From Mycobacterium angelicum (lineage in GTDB: Bacteria > Actinomycetota > Actinomycetes > Mycobacteriales > Mycobacteriaceae), in contig NZ_MVHE01000027.1 of the NCBI RefSeq assembly GCF_002086155.1, positions 1 to 64,000 of the forward strand: a stretch of DNA of 64,000 nt, written 5' to 3'. Below, piece after piece: positions 54,265-63,127 of this stretch (positions are counted from its first letter, which is position 1; every line of letters begins with the position of its first letter). The notes beneath the pieces were generated by a model. It searched no databases and had not been told where the DNA came from. It worked only from the letters and a program-made list of their open reading frames with translations. A program made the translations under genes and the position numbers.

Positions 54265-55662
54265 TTACCCGGCCGGCACGTTGGCGCAGCCCGCTACGTC
54301 ACGCAATTCGGTGAAGGCGGCGAGGAATGCGTCGGTAACCTCGTGGGTGTCGGTCAGCGTCGCGTCGTCGGCGAGCACCGAGACGCTCAACTGGTCGACG
54401 TAGCTCCAGACGGTGACGTTCAGCGCCGCGCCGGCGGCAAGTGGCCCCACCGAATAGAACTCGGTCACCACCGCGCCGGCGATGCGGGCGCGCTCGCGCG
54501 GTCCCGGGACGTTGGAGACGATCAGGTTGAACAGCTGGTTGGGCGCCTCGCGCCGCGACATCCAGCCGAAAGTCGTGCGCGTGACGGTCGGCGGGATGAA
54601 TTCCAGCCAGCGGCCCACCAGGGTCGGGCCGAGCAGTTGGTGATCTTCCTTGGCGATGCGCGTCGACGTGCGGATGAGCCGAAGCCGCTGCATCGGGTCC
54701 GCGATCTGCACCGGCAGCGAGACCAGCATGGTGGCCAGGGCGTTGCCGGCGATCCGGTCGGGCGAGGTGTCGGTGGCGGTGGGTATCGAAGCGGTCAGCG
54801 GCCGGTCGGCGGGTTCTCCGTGGTTCAGCAGCAGCCGCCTCAGTGCCCCCGCGGCCACCGTCAGGACCAGATCGTTGATGGTGACGCCGAGCTTCTTGCT
54901 GGTCGCTTTGACCTCGGCGAGCGGCAGGGCTGCGCTGGCGAATGTTCGTCCCGGCGCGAGCTTGTGGTTGAGAAAGGTGGGTGCAGGGTCGAATTGCCTT
55001 GCCAATTCCGAATATTCATGGCGCTGGCGCGCTCGGCGCTGCAGCCGGTAAGCGCCGACGACGCCGTCCCTAATTGCCGACGGCAGCGTCCGGACTCGTG
55101 CGGCATGGTCGCGCGCCGCGAACCGCAACACTTCTGCGGTCGTCGGCGGGGGAAGTTTCGGCTGAATTTGGGACGGCGCAGGCTCGGGACCGAACTGCAT
55201 CACCCGCGCCATCAGGTTCGCCGAGGCGACCCCGTCAGCCAGGACGTGATGCACCTTGCCGATCACCGCCACGCGCTCATCGGCCAGTCCTTCGGCGTAG
55301 TAGAACTGCCACAGCGGGCGGCTGCGGTCCAGGGCCGTGCTGGCGATCGTGCCGATCAGTGCGTCGAGTTCGCGCCGTCCGCCGGGTGCCGGCACCCGCA
55401 CCCGCTGCAGGTGGTAATCCAGGTCCAGTTCGGCGTCGTCGCGCCAGATCGGGCGATGCAGACGCCACGGGGTGGACACCAGTTGGTAGCGCATGGGTTC
55501 CAGGACCGGGAGCCGGGAGCGAAACACCTCGCGGAACGCCTCGAACGTCGCGGTGCCCTCGAAGCCGGTGGTGTCGACGACGGCGATCTTGAGCGTGTGC
55601 TGATGAACGTTGGGAGTCTCGCTGGCCAGCATCAGCACGTCCCAACCACTGAGTCGCTTCAC
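54265..55662 (-). CDS. WS/DGAT acyltransferase (triacylglycerol synthase family)
   Basis: 465 aa. Active-site HHxxxDG at KVHHVLADGVASANL (residue about 137), NDLVLTVAAGALRRLL, and the late NLIVSNVPGP motif. Makes triacylglycerols or wax esters from acyl-CoA at the membrane face. Start ATG at 55662 begins MKRLSGWDVLMLASETP, typical of the family. Preceded on the same strand by a hydrolase (20-nt gap). Confidence 0.94.
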   Translation of the reverse strand: MKRLSGWDVLMLASETPNVHQHTLKIAVVDTTGFEGTATFEAFREVFRSRLPVLEPMRYQLVSTPWRLHRPIWRDDAELDLDYHLQRVRVPAPGGRRELDALIGTIASTALDRSRPLWQFYYAEGLADERVAVIGKVHHVLADGVASANLMARVMQFGPEPAPSQIQPKLPPPTTAEVLRFAARDHAARVRTLPSAIRDGVVGAYRLQRRARQRHEYSELARQFDPAPTFLNHKLAPGRTFASAALPLAEVKATSKKLGVTINDLVLTVAAGALRRLLLNHGEPADRPLTASIPTATDTSPDRIAGNALATMLVSLPVQIADPMQRLRLIRTSTRIAKEDHQLLGPTLVGRWLEFIPPTVTRTTFGWMSRREAPNQLFNLIVSNVPGPRERARIAGAVVTEFYSVGPLAAGAALNVTVWSYVDQLSVSVLADDATLTDTHEVTDAFLAAFTELRDVAGCANVPAG

Positions 55663-55682
55663 CGCCGCTCCTCCGCTATGGG

Positions 55683-56573
55683 CTACGTGATTGCCCGCTT
55701 GGCGTAATCAGCCGTCGGAAGCCGGCGGTGTACCGATTCGATCGCGCGCGCCAATCCCGGGACGAATGCCGCCGGCGCCAGAGTGCACCCGCCGTGGCCC
55801 GCATCGACCGTGAACGTCTCGGCGTCGGGGATGTGGTCTGCCAGCCACTGCTGGCGCCGCACGCCGAAGGCACGGTCCTTGCCCGTCACGACGACGGCAG
55901 TGGGCACATCGATGTCGCCGACCCACGTCGAAGAGTCGAACCGGACCACTTCGGCGATCGCCCGCGTGATGCCTCCGGGCGAGGTGGCGCGGAATTGCCC
56001 CAATACCCACTGATAATCGGCGTAGCGTCCGCCCGTCACCGCGCGCGCAGGTGCACGGCGGCGGGGCCCAGGGGTGAGCGAGTCCATCAGCGCCGCGAAC
56101 AGCCCGGTGCCCACCCGCTCATATGCGGCGCGGCTGACCGCCGCCGTGGCCGCGCACAGCACCAGCCCGTCGACCCGCTCGCGATGCCGGCGCCACACCA
56201 GCTGAGCGACCAGCGAGCCCATCGAATAGCCGACCGGCACGAAGCTGTCGATGCCCAGGACGTCGGCCAGTGCGGCGACGTCGTCGGCGCAGTCTTCGAA
56301 GAGCATGCGGGGCGGTGAGATGCCTTGCCCGTGGCATCGCTGATCGAAGACCACCACCCGGCCGAACTCGCGCACCACGTCCAGCGCTGGGTACCACGTC
56401 ATCAACCCGGTACAGGCCAGCGAGTGCAACAGAATGTAGGTCGGTCCGTCGCAGGGTCCGGAGTCGTATACGTAGGTGCTACCGCGGCCGGGCAGGTCGA
56501 CGACGGATCCCTCGGGTATCTGCGCGACAGGGGCTAACGCGGGAACTTTGAGTAACCGCGACAATCTCGTCAT
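55683..56573 (-). CDS. Alpha/beta hydrolase
   Basis: 296 aa. YILLHSLACTG oxyanion region, VVVFDQRCHGQG, nucleophile PVGYSMGSLVAQ, acid near TGKDRAFG, and His in VDAGHGGCTL. An intact triad, unlike the hydrolase at 7472. Upstream of and close to the WS/DGAT gene; might act on an acyl ester from the same pathway. Confidence 0.92.
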   Translation of the reverse strand: MTRLSRLLKVPALAPVAQIPEGSVVDLPGRGSTYVYDSGPCDGPTYILLHSLACTGLMTWYPALDVVREFGRVVVFDQRCHGQGISPPRMLFEDCADDVAALADVLGIDSFVPVGYSMGSLVAQLVWRRHRERVDGLVLCAATAAVSRAAYERVGTGLFAALMDSLTPGPRRRAPARAVTGGRYADYQWVLGQFRATSPGGITRAIAEVVRFDSSTWVGDIDVPTAVVVTGKDRAFGVRRQQWLADHIPDAETFTVDAGHGGCTLAPAAFVPGLARAIESVHRRLPTADYAKRAIT

Positions 56574-56624
56574 TGGGATGCCTTGCAGGCGCCAAAAGCT
56601 GTCGATGGGTTATTAGAACACGTT

Positions 56625-56786
56625 CTAGGGCCCGCCCAAATTGGCGCTGTAATCCAGCGCTACCTCGAGCGTCGGGTCCAGCGGCGGGTCCTGCGGATAC
56701 GCGGCTTGCATCCGCTCGCGGACAAGCTCGGCCAGCGCGTCGCGCTCCCCGTCGGCCCGTACGTCGAAACCATTCGACACGCTCAT
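56625..56786 (-). CDS. 53-aa hypothetical protein
   Basis: ATG 56786 opens MSVSNGFDVRADGERDALAE; ends ALDYSANLGGP, stop at 56625. High third-position GC and an even amino-acid mix suggest a real gene. Divergent from the antitoxin across 49 bp and the inverted repeats at 56790-56826. Unknown function. Confidence 0.5.
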   Translation of the reverse strand: MSVSNGFDVRADGERDALAELVRERMQAAYPQDPPLDPTLEVALDYSANLGGP

Positions 56787-56789
56787 GAT

Positions 56790-56826
56790 GTAGCACACTG
56801 CTACGCTTGTAACATAATGCTACAAG
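56790..56826. promoter_or_regulatory. Toxin-antitoxin promoter/operator with inverted repeats
   Basis: GTAGCA-CAC-TGCTAC (56790-56804), another TGCTAC at 56818-56823, and CTTGTA (56806-56811) mirrored by TACAAG (56821-56826). CATAAT at 56813-56818 fits a -10 box. Lies just before the antitoxin ATG, where autoregulation is expected. Confidence 0.6.
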
Positions 56827-56835
56827 TGGGCAGCC

Positions 56836-57246
56836 ATGGCTGAAGCTACCGATCGAGTCACCCGGGTCGCCGCAGACCTGATGGACAGCGCGGCCGCTGA
56901 AGGCCGCCGGCAGAGCCGCTCCGCCAAGCAACAGCTCGATCACTGGGCCAGGGTGGGGCGCGCGGTGTCCAGTCAGCACAGCGCTGCGCGCCAGCGCGTA
57001 GAAGCCGCTCTGGCCGGCCGGCTGCCACTGCGCGAGCTAACCGTCGAGGAAGGTGTGGTGTTCAACGCCGAGATTTCAGCCGCCATCGAGGAGAGTCTGG
57101 CCCACTCGAACTACGGTCAGGCCCTTGCCCAGCGCGGCGTCACCACCGTCGCCCTCAACGACGCCGGTGAACTCGTCGAATACCAACCCGACGGCACTTC
57201 CACCGTCGTGACCTCAAAACGCCGGTCCGCCAGGCGCGGGAAGTGA
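56836..57246 (+). CDS. ParD-like antitoxin
   Basis: 136 aa. N-terminal half EATDRVTRVAADLMDSAAAEGRRQSRSAKQQLDHWARVGR (residues about 3-42) resembles the ParD-like antitoxins that accompany zeta-type toxins; the C-terminal half ends in a basic SKRRSARRGK tail. 16 nt before the toxin gene. Presumed to bind the toxin and repress the promoter. Confidence 0.82.
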   Translation: MAEATDRVTRVAADLMDSAAAEGRRQSRSAKQQLDHWARVGRAVSSQHSAARQRVEAALAGRLPLRELTVEEGVVFNAEISAAIEESLAHSNYGQALAQRGVTTVALNDAGELVEYQPDGTSTVVTSKRRSARRGK

Positions 57247-57262
57247 TTGCCCCAGCCACCGG

Positions 57263-57832
57263 ATGAACCGACTTGATCTCGTCGTCGGACCTAACGGGGC
57301 GGGCAAATCGACGTTCGTCGAACTCACCCTGGCTCCGCTGCTTCCCGGCAGCCAATTCGTCAATGCCGACGAGATCGCCAAGCAGCGGTGGCCGGACGAT
57401 CCGGTGTCGCACTCCTATGAAGCCGCCGGCGTCGCCGCCGCAACCAGGGCCAGGCTCATCGAATTAGGCCAACCCTTCATCGCCGAGACGGTGTTCTCCC
57501 ACCCGTCGAAGTTGGAGCTCATCGACACTGCCCACGCGGCGGGCTATGTCGTCGTTCTGCACGTCCTGCTTATCCCCGAGGAACTCGCGGTGCAACGTGT
57601 GAAATACCGCGTCCGCGCCGGCGGCCACGATGTTCCTGAAGCCAAGGTTCGCGGCCGCTACCAACGCTTATGGGCGCTCGTCGCGTCCGCGATCGGCTCG
57701 TCCGACGCGACAACTGTGTACGACAACAGCAGCAGGCAAGGGCCGCGCATCGTCGCGCAGATGAGCAACGGCTACCTAGTCGGCGGACCAGAGTGGCCGG
57801 ACTGGACCCCGTCGGCGCTGACCTCGGGGTAG
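57263..57832 (+). CDS. Zeta-toxin-family P-loop kinase
   Basis: 189 aa. Walker A VVGPNGAGKSTFVE near the start, then FVNADEIAKQRW and IAETVFSHPSKLELI, as in zeta toxins and related kinases that phosphorylate UDP-N-acetylglucosamine. With the preceding antitoxin it forms a type II toxin-antitoxin pair. Slightly short but intact. Ends 5 bp from the convergent thioesterase. Confidence 0.85.
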   Translation: MNRLDLVVGPNGAGKSTFVELTLAPLLPGSQFVNADEIAKQRWPDDPVSHSYEAAGVAAATRARLIELGQPFIAETVFSHPSKLELIDTAHAAGYVVVLHVLLIPEELAVQRVKYRVRAGGHDVPEAKVRGRYQRLWALVASAIGSSDATTVYDNSSRQGPRIVAQMSNGYLVGGPEWPDWTPSALTSG

Positions 57833-57837
57833 TTGTT

Positions 57838-58290
57838 TCAACTACGTTGTGCGCGTAGCTGATACAAGCCATGCGTGGTGGCGACGACAGTTCCGGCGGC
57901 GTCGGTGACGACCGCATCCAGCGTGTAGTCGGACTTGCCCTGCGCGGCGGCCTCGGCTTCGACCCGGGCGATCGTCTCGTCGTCCAGGTGCGCCTCGGCA
58001 CGTAGCGCGGAGGTGGCTCTAGCGGCGAAGGTGATCTCAAGCTTCTTCACCAACGGGAAATACTTGCCGGCGTCGAACGTCGCCAACGCGATGATGCCGC
58101 CGAGCATTTCCGCGACGGTGAATTGGACGCCGGCGTAGATGACGCCGAAATGGTTGCCATTGCCCTCGACTGGAACGCTGGCGGCGGCAAAGCCGCGGCG
58201 CGCCTCAAGTACCCGGAATCCCATCCGGGCGGCGACCGGGATGGTCGACGACATACCGGCGTTCATCATCTCGACGAGCGAGTCAGCCAT
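57838..58290 (-). CDS. Hotdog-fold thioesterase-like protein (DUF4442/PaaI type)
   Basis: 150 aa from ATG 58290; the frame is open to ATG 58347 (169 aa), but those residues do not look like family sequence. Hotdog features: ARMGFRVLEARRGFAAASVP, NHFGVIYAGVQFTVAEMLGG, and DAVVTDAAGTVVATTHGLYQLR. Probably acts on acyl-CoA thioesters. Divergent from the amidohydrolase. Confidence 0.8.
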   Translation of the reverse strand: MADSLVEMMNAGMSSTIPVAARMGFRVLEARRGFAAASVPVEGNGNHFGVIYAGVQFTVAEMLGGIIALATFDAGKYFPLVKKLEITFAARATSALRAEAHLDDETIARVEAEAAAQGKSDYTLDAVVTDAAGTVVATTHGLYQLRAQRS

Positions 58291-58355
58291 GTCGCCGATC
58301 GTCGCACAGCTTGCCCCGTCGACGTTCACCAGGCATGCCTCTGCCATCCTGACGG

Positions 58356-59243
58356 GTGATGGAGGAGACCGACTCGGTACGTCAGCTCTGGCAGTCGCTA
58401 GGTTTGCCGGGCATCGTCGACGTCCACACGCATTTCATGCCGAAACCGGTGATGGACAAGGTCTGGCAGTACTTCGACGACGCCGGGCCACTGGTAGGGC
58501 GTCCCTGGCCGATCGCCTACCGCACCGACGAGCAACACCGGGTAGAGACGCTGCGCGGCTTCGGGGTGTGTGCGTTCACATCGCTGGTCTATCCGCACAA
58601 ACCCCAGATGGCGGCCTGGCTCAACGAGTGGGCGACGGGGTTCGCCGCGGCCACACCCGATTGTCTGCACACGGCCACCCTCTACCCCGAACCCGGAGTC
58701 GAGGCCTACGTCGCGCGAGCGGTCGACGAGGGCGCGCGAGTGTTCAAGGCGCACATTCAAGTTGGCCGCTACGACCCGACGGATCCACTGCTGGACGCCG
58801 CCTGGGGCGTCATCGAAGACGCCGCCGTCCCCGTCGTCATCCATTGCGGATCCGGTCCCGCGCCCGGCGAACACACCGGACCCGAGCCCGTCGCGAAGCT
58901 GCTGGCGCGCCATCCCGGCCTGCGCCTGATCGTCGCGCACCTCGGCATGCCCGAATACGCCGAATTCCTCGACCTGGCCGAGCGTTACGACGAGGTGCGG
59001 CTGGACACCACCATGGCGTTCACCGAGTTCGTGGAGGAAACCATGCCGTTCCCGCCGTCGGAATACGCACGGCTGCGCGCTCACGGCGACCGCATTCTGT
59101 TCGGCAGCGACTTTCCCAACATCCCGTATGGCTTTATCGACGCCATGCGTGTCCTTATCCGGTTGCCCGGCATCGACGATGCGTGGCTGCGAAAAGTGTT
59201 TTACGACAACGGCGCCCGCCTCTTCGGCCTGCCGGTCAGCTGA
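58356..59243 (+). CDS. Amidohydrolase-2 family metal hydrolase (ACMSD-like)
   Basis: 295 aa. Metal site VDVHTHFMP, then VIHCGSGP, LRLIVAHLGMPEY, and ILFGSDFPNIPYG with the catalytic Asp. TIM-barrel decarboxylases and lactonases share this pattern. Ends VFYDNGARLFGLPVS, the usual family end. Confidence 0.92.
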   Translation: MMEETDSVRQLWQSLGLPGIVDVHTHFMPKPVMDKVWQYFDDAGPLVGRPWPIAYRTDEQHRVETLRGFGVCAFTSLVYPHKPQMAAWLNEWATGFAAATPDCLHTATLYPEPGVEAYVARAVDEGARVFKAHIQVGRYDPTDPLLDAAWGVIEDAAVPVVIHCGSGPAPGEHTGPEPVAKLLARHPGLRLIVAHLGMPEYAEFLDLAERYDEVRLDTTMAFTEFVEETMPFPPSEYARLRAHGDRILFGSDFPNIPYGFIDAMRVLIRLPGIDDAWLRKVFYDNGARLFGLPVS

Positions 59244-59246
59244 GGA

Positions 59247-59669
59247 CTACTCAAGCACGAAGACCGGGATCTGCCGGCTTGTCTTCGTCTGGTATTCGGC
59301 GTAGGGAGGATAGGCCTCAACCGCCAGCTGCCACCACTGCTCGCGCTCGCTCCCGTCGAGTTCGCGCGCTGTCAGGGTGACGACCTTGTCGCCGTCCTGC
59401 AGCGTCACCGCAGGGTTGACCCGCACGTTGTGGTACCAGGAAGGGTGCTCCGGCGCCCCGCCCTTCGACGCGACGATGGCGTAGCGCCCGTCCTTTTCGA
59501 CGCGCATCAGCGGCACGTACCGTTGCTTGCCCGACTTTGCTCCGGTGACAGTCAGCAGCACGACGGGGCGGTCGAAAATTTCGACCCCGTCAGTAGTGCC
59601 CTGGTTCAATATCTTCTCGGTCTGCGCGCGTACCCAATCCGTGGGACTCAGCTCGATTTGATCAGCCAT
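59247..59669 (-). CDS. Deazaflavin (F420)-dependent nitroreductase-family protein (Ddn-like)
   Basis: 140 aa from ATG 59669. VVLLTVTGAKSGKQRYVPLMRVEKDGRYAIVASKGGAPEHPSWYHNV (residues about 36-82) is the split-barrel F420 motif; Ddn in M. tuberculosis activates nitroimidazoles. Several paralogues are normal in mycobacteria. Convergent with the amidohydrolase, gap 3 bp. Confidence 0.92.
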   Translation of the reverse strand: MADQIELSPTDWVRAQTEKILNQGTTDGVEIFDRPVVLLTVTGAKSGKQRYVPLMRVEKDGRYAIVASKGGAPEHPSWYHNVRVNPAVTLQDGDKVVTLTARELDGSEREQWWQLAVEAYPPYAEYQTKTSRQIPVFVLE

Positions 59670-59729
59670 ACCCGTGCTTAACACTTCGGCGCGGCCGATG
59701 CATTCCCGAAGGCCGGGGCGCCCGGCGGG

Positions 59730-60803
59730 TCAGCAAAGTTGATGATGATGAAAGCGGTTGCCCCCCAGCCGCTTCGCCTGATACATCGCGGCATCGGAGG
59801 CGGTGATCAGTTCGGCGAGAAGTGTCTGGGGGTCGTGGTGTGCGGTTTCATCCAGCAGGACGCAGGCGGTGCCGATGCTCGCTGTCACTCCCGCGGTCGA
59901 GGCCGCGATAGCCTGGCACAACTCGGCGGCCAACTTCTCGGCGTTGCACGTGGGCGCGGTTCCAGCGAGCAGAAATTCCTCACCTCCACTGCGCGCCACC
60001 ACCCCTTGGCTGTCGGCAACTGCCAGTAGCGCTTGGCCGACCTGGACCAGTGCGCGATCGCCCGCGGCGTGGCCGCGGCTGTCGTTGAGGGCCTTGAAAT
60101 TGTCGAGGTCGATGGACAGCACCACGAGGTGCGCGTCGATGCCGCGCCGCGCCAGGATCATCCCCAGGCCGTTGTGCTGGAACGCCCGCCGGTTGAGCAG
60201 GCCCGTCAACGGGTCTCGATCGGCGCTCAGCAGATCCCCCGCCAGCGCGCGGACCAGGATCCGGATGGCAAGCGGCAAGGCGATGTTGACCTCGACCACC
60301 AGCCAGAGGTCCACACCCGCCAGGCTGGGGTGCCCGGAGATCGCCAGCCGCGCGGCCTCGAAGATGCCGACACCGGCAGCCACCGCGAAGTTGTACAGCA
60401 CGAATCCGGTGTTGTGGAAAAAGGCGATGTAGGCACCGAAAGTGGCGAAGGCAATGCAGCCGATCAGCGCGGCCAGCGGGTTCGGGTGCGCCAGACAGGC
60501 CAGGGCGACGGCGGTGTTGCACGTCAGCGCGAAGGCCACCGACTGCGCGCGGGTCGGCCAGCGCCACATCCAGAGCAAGACCCCGGCGAGCCCCCCGGCG
60601 ATGGCGATCCAGGTCATCGCGACCGGGACCTGCCCGCGGGGACCGTCCGAGCCGGCCAGCAATGCGACAAGGCATAACACCATCGAGGCGGCGATAAACG
60701 CCATCAGTGCCCGAGTGGCACCGCTGAGGCCGCGCGCGGCCAGGTAGCCGGAGAACCAGTCATACTGGTCGGCCTGCCACCATCGGCCAAACATCGCGGT
60801 CAT
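59730..60803 (-). CDS. Membrane GGDEF diguanylate cyclase
   Basis: 357 aa. Five or six N-terminal membrane helices (residues about 30-190), then a GGDEF domain: DPLTGLLNRRAF, SIDLDNFKALND, and the active SGGEEF. It should make c-di-GMP from two GTP. No EAL domain and no obvious RxxD inhibitory site. 93 bp after the BBE-type gene, with a hairpin between them. Confidence 0.92.
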   Translation of the reverse strand: MTAMFGRWWQADQYDWFSGYLAARGLSGATRALMAFIAASMVLCLVALLAGSDGPRGQVPVAMTWIAIAGGLAGVLLWMWRWPTRAQSVAFALTCNTAVALACLAHPNPLAALIGCIAFATFGAYIAFFHNTGFVLYNFAVAAGVGIFEAARLAISGHPSLAGVDLWLVVEVNIALPLAIRILVRALAGDLLSADRDPLTGLLNRRAFQHNGLGMILARRGIDAHLVVLSIDLDNFKALNDSRGHAAGDRALVQVGQALLAVADSQGVVARSGGEEFLLAGTAPTCNAEKLAAELCQAIAASTAGVTASIGTACVLLDETAHHDPQTLLAELITASDAAMYQAKRLGGNRFHHHQLC

Positions 60804-60821
60804 CGTTGACTCCCAATAGCT

Positions 60822-60840
60822 ACCACCGAACGTCGGTGGT
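60822..60840. terminator. Hairpin between BBE-type gene and GGDEF gene
   Basis: ACCACCGA, loop ACG, TCGGTGGT: perfect 8-bp stem. It follows the flavoenzyme stop on the minus strand and lies 19 bp before the cyclase ATG, so it may also be a leader structure. Confidence 0.5.
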
Positions 60841-60896
60841 CGAGGCTGCCCCCGAGCAGATTATCGCGCTCCGGCGCTGTGGCGGCGTCCTAACAT

Positions 60897-62333
60897 TTAG
60901 AAGTTCAGCCCGGAGAACATGACCCGGCCGGGATCGTACTTCTGCCGGACAGCGCTCAACTTGGACAGATTCGGTCCGAAATAGCGCGCTGCCGGCTGGT
61001 TGGCCTCGATGTAGTTCACATATCCGCCTACCGAATACGGTTGCACCGCTTGGTGTGCCGTGCCCAGCCAGCTGGTCGCGGCCGACGGCGAGCCGGATGT
61101 TTCGACGTACCACTGCACCAGCGCGCCTTGCCGGCGCCACGGGAAGGCGGAGGCTCCCGGTTGCACACTGGCGAGTGCGCCGTCGAGGGCATGCATGATC
61201 GCCAACATGCGGCCGGCGCTGCGGGGAAAGGCGTCGACGGCGGCGGCGATCCCCTTGGCGACGGCCGCGTTTACCGTGGGAAAGACGTCGGACCCGCCGA
61301 CATATCCCAGCGGTGACGGATTGAGGTTGTTGACGGCCAGATACCTCACCAGGTCCAGGTAGTTGAACGTGTGGTTCTCGGTTCCGGTCGGTTGCACTCC
61401 GACGGCCGAGATGATTGCGCTCGCAACGCTATTGCCCGACCCGGCCGGGCAGGTGGCGAGGATCCGGCAATGCGTGCCCAGCCCATCGGTGGTGCTGTCG
61501 GCCAGTGCCCAGCTGTTCTTGTCCGCGGTCCGCAACCAGTTCTGCCAGCCGACCAGAACCTGGGCGAAGGCTTCCGGCGGGAAGTTGAGGTTCACCGCGT
61601 CGACGTCCTGGGTGGCGAAGGTGGCAAACGTCAAAGAGGTTGTCACTCCGAAGTTTCCGCCACCGCCGCCGCGTAACGCCCAGAACAGGTCGGGGTTGCT
61701 GGAGGCCGACGCGGTGACCGCCTGACCGTTGGCAAGCACCACCGAGGCCGAGGTCAATTGGTCGCAGAGCAGCCCTGCGTGCCGCGAGTTTGCCCCCATG
61801 CCGCCGCCGAGCGCGTGTCCCGCGGCGCCGACGGAGGGGCAGGTCCCTGTCGGGATCCCCCGGCCGGCCGCGGCCAACACTTCGTGCACCTCATAGAGCG
61901 TGGTCGCCGGTGTGACGGTGACGTGATTGGTGGCGGCCTCGAATTTCACTCCGCCGGGCAGTTGCCGCAGATCGAGCACCACGGTCCCGTTGGCCGTGGA
62001 CGCTCCGGTGTAGGAGTGTCCACCGCTGCGCGGTGCGACCTTGAGATTGTGGGCAGCGGCGAATGCCATCGCCTTTTGTACGTCCGCCGCCGAGGTCGGG
62101 GTGACGATCACCGCGGGCGCCGAATCGTTGTAGTTGGTGTTGAAAACCTTTTTGGCCGTGGCGAATTGGGGGTCGCCCGGCTGTAGCACCCGCCCGCCCA
62201 GCGCGGTGGTGAGACCGTCCAAGCCGGAGGCAGTGGGATCGGCGGTAGCCCGCGCCGGCCCGAAGATCGCGCCCGCGGCTAACGCACCGGCGGTACCCCG
62301 CAGGAAGGTCTGGCGGGATATCTCACGGCGCAA
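60897..62333 (-). CDS. Exported FAD-linked oxidase, berberine-bridge-enzyme type
   Basis: 478 aa from TTG 62333; the frame continues into the tandem repeats at 62356 and on, which would add an unlikely Arg-rich repeat of MVPARSARAAPG units. A signal peptide SRQTFLRGTAGALAAGAIF follows an Arg-rich start, Tat-like but without a clean twin Arg. FAD site: APRSGGHSYTG (His) and GTCPSVGAAGHALGGG (Cys), the two residues of bicovalent flavin attachment. Ends YDPGRVMFSGLNF. Oxidises an alcohol or sugar outside the membrane; substrate unknown. Confidence 0.88.
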   Translation of the reverse strand: MRREISRQTFLRGTAGALAAGAIFGPARATADPTASGLDGLTTALGGRVLQPGDPQFATAKKVFNTNYNDSAPAVIVTPTSAADVQKAMAFAAAHNLKVAPRSGGHSYTGASTANGTVVLDLRQLPGGVKFEAATNHVTVTPATTLYEVHEVLAAAGRGIPTGTCPSVGAAGHALGGGMGANSRHAGLLCDQLTSASVVLANGQAVTASASSNPDLFWALRGGGGGNFGVTTSLTFATFATQDVDAVNLNFPPEAFAQVLVGWQNWLRTADKNSWALADSTTDGLGTHCRILATCPAGSGNSVASAIISAVGVQPTGTENHTFNYLDLVRYLAVNNLNPSPLGYVGGSDVFPTVNAAVAKGIAAAVDAFPRSAGRMLAIMHALDGALASVQPGASAFPWRRQGALVQWYVETSGSPSAATSWLGTAHQAVQPYSVGGYVNYIEANQPAARYFGPNLSKLSAVRQKYDPGRVMFSGLNF

Positions 62334-62355
62334 AGCTGGGCTCCCGTCTCGTGCT

Positions 62356-62552
62356 GGTCGCGAGCCCGGCGCAGCCCGCGCGCTGCGGACCGGCACCATC
62401 GCGCCCCGTAACGGTCGCGAGCCCGGCGCAGCCCGGGCGCTGCGGGCCGGCACCATCCTGCACCGTGACCGGTCGCAAGCCCGGCGCAGCCGGGCGCTGC
62501 GGGCCGGCACCATCCTGCACCGTGACCGGTCGCAAGCCCGGCGATTGCCTCA
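62356..62552. repeat. 57-bp tandem repeat, about 3.4 copies
   Basis: Units begin GGTCGCGAGCCCGGCGCAGC at 62356, 62413, 62471 and 62528 (57, 58, 57 bp apart); the last is cut short. Copies 2 and 3 are the most alike. It fills most of the 308-bp stretch between the flavoenzyme start and the SDR remnant. Looks like a mycobacterial VNTR-type locus. Confidence 0.85.
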
Positions 62553-62641
62553 TATCCCGCATTGTCATTGACGGGACGAGGGATACGGCGGTGCCGTGAT
62601 GGCCGAGACGCAAACGTGCCCGAAGCTTTATCGGTCCTGGT

Positions 62642-62757
62642 TCAGCCGGCGCCCTTGCCGTTGTCGACCCGGTACACCGCGCCGTGGATGGCCGCGGCGT
62701 CATCGCTGGCCAGAAACGTGATCACGGTGGCGACGTCGTGCGGCTGCATCATGCCGC
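62642..62757 (-). pseudogene. C-terminal remnant of a short-chain dehydrogenase
   Basis: On the minus strand: MMQPHDVATVITFLASDDAA, then AIHGAVYRVDNGKGAG and a stop at 62642. This is the typical last 35 residues of an SDR. The upstream body of the gene is gone, replaced by the IS30 fragment, so it is a broken gene. Confidence 0.75.
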
Positions 62758-62765
62758 GCGGTGCG

Positions 62766-63113
62766 CGGCGGGTCGACAAGATCCCCGCCTTGTGCGACCT
62801 GGTCGCCGAGCTGCTCGCTCAACGGTGGAGTCCGCAACAGATCGCCCGTCACCTGCGAGGCAAATATCCCGATGACCCATTGATGTGGTTATGTCACGAA
62901 AGCATCTATCAGGCTGTCTACCAACTGCATTCACGCTTGATCCGGCCGCCACAAGTTGAGTCGCTTGACTCGGGACCGTTGCGCATGGGCAGGACTCATC
63001 GCCACGCACACCAACCGCCCGGTCGGCGCGGTCCACGCTTTGCCCAGCCGATGCTGTCCATCCATCAGCGCCCGTTCGCACCCGCCGACCGCAGCCAGGC
63101 AGGGAACTGGGAA
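62766..63113 (+). pseudogene. IS30-family transposase fragment
   Basis: In one frame: LLAQRWSPQQIARHLRGKYP, WLCHESIYQAVYQ, and further SIHQRPFAPADRSQAGNWE, matching the IS30 pattern of a SPxQIxxxL helix, SHExIY, and a RP..v.DR..pGhWEgD block. Both ends are missing: it begins mid-protein and is cut right after the WE of the catalytic block at 63113, where IS110 sequence begins. Confidence 0.75.
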
Positions 63114-63127
63114 TCTCAATGCTGTTG

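Noticed and set aside
62334..62513. N-terminal extension of the BBE-type gene through the tandem repeat
   Set aside because: Repeat-encoded Arg/Ala sequence before a signal peptide is implausible; kept only as a possibility in the repeat finding.
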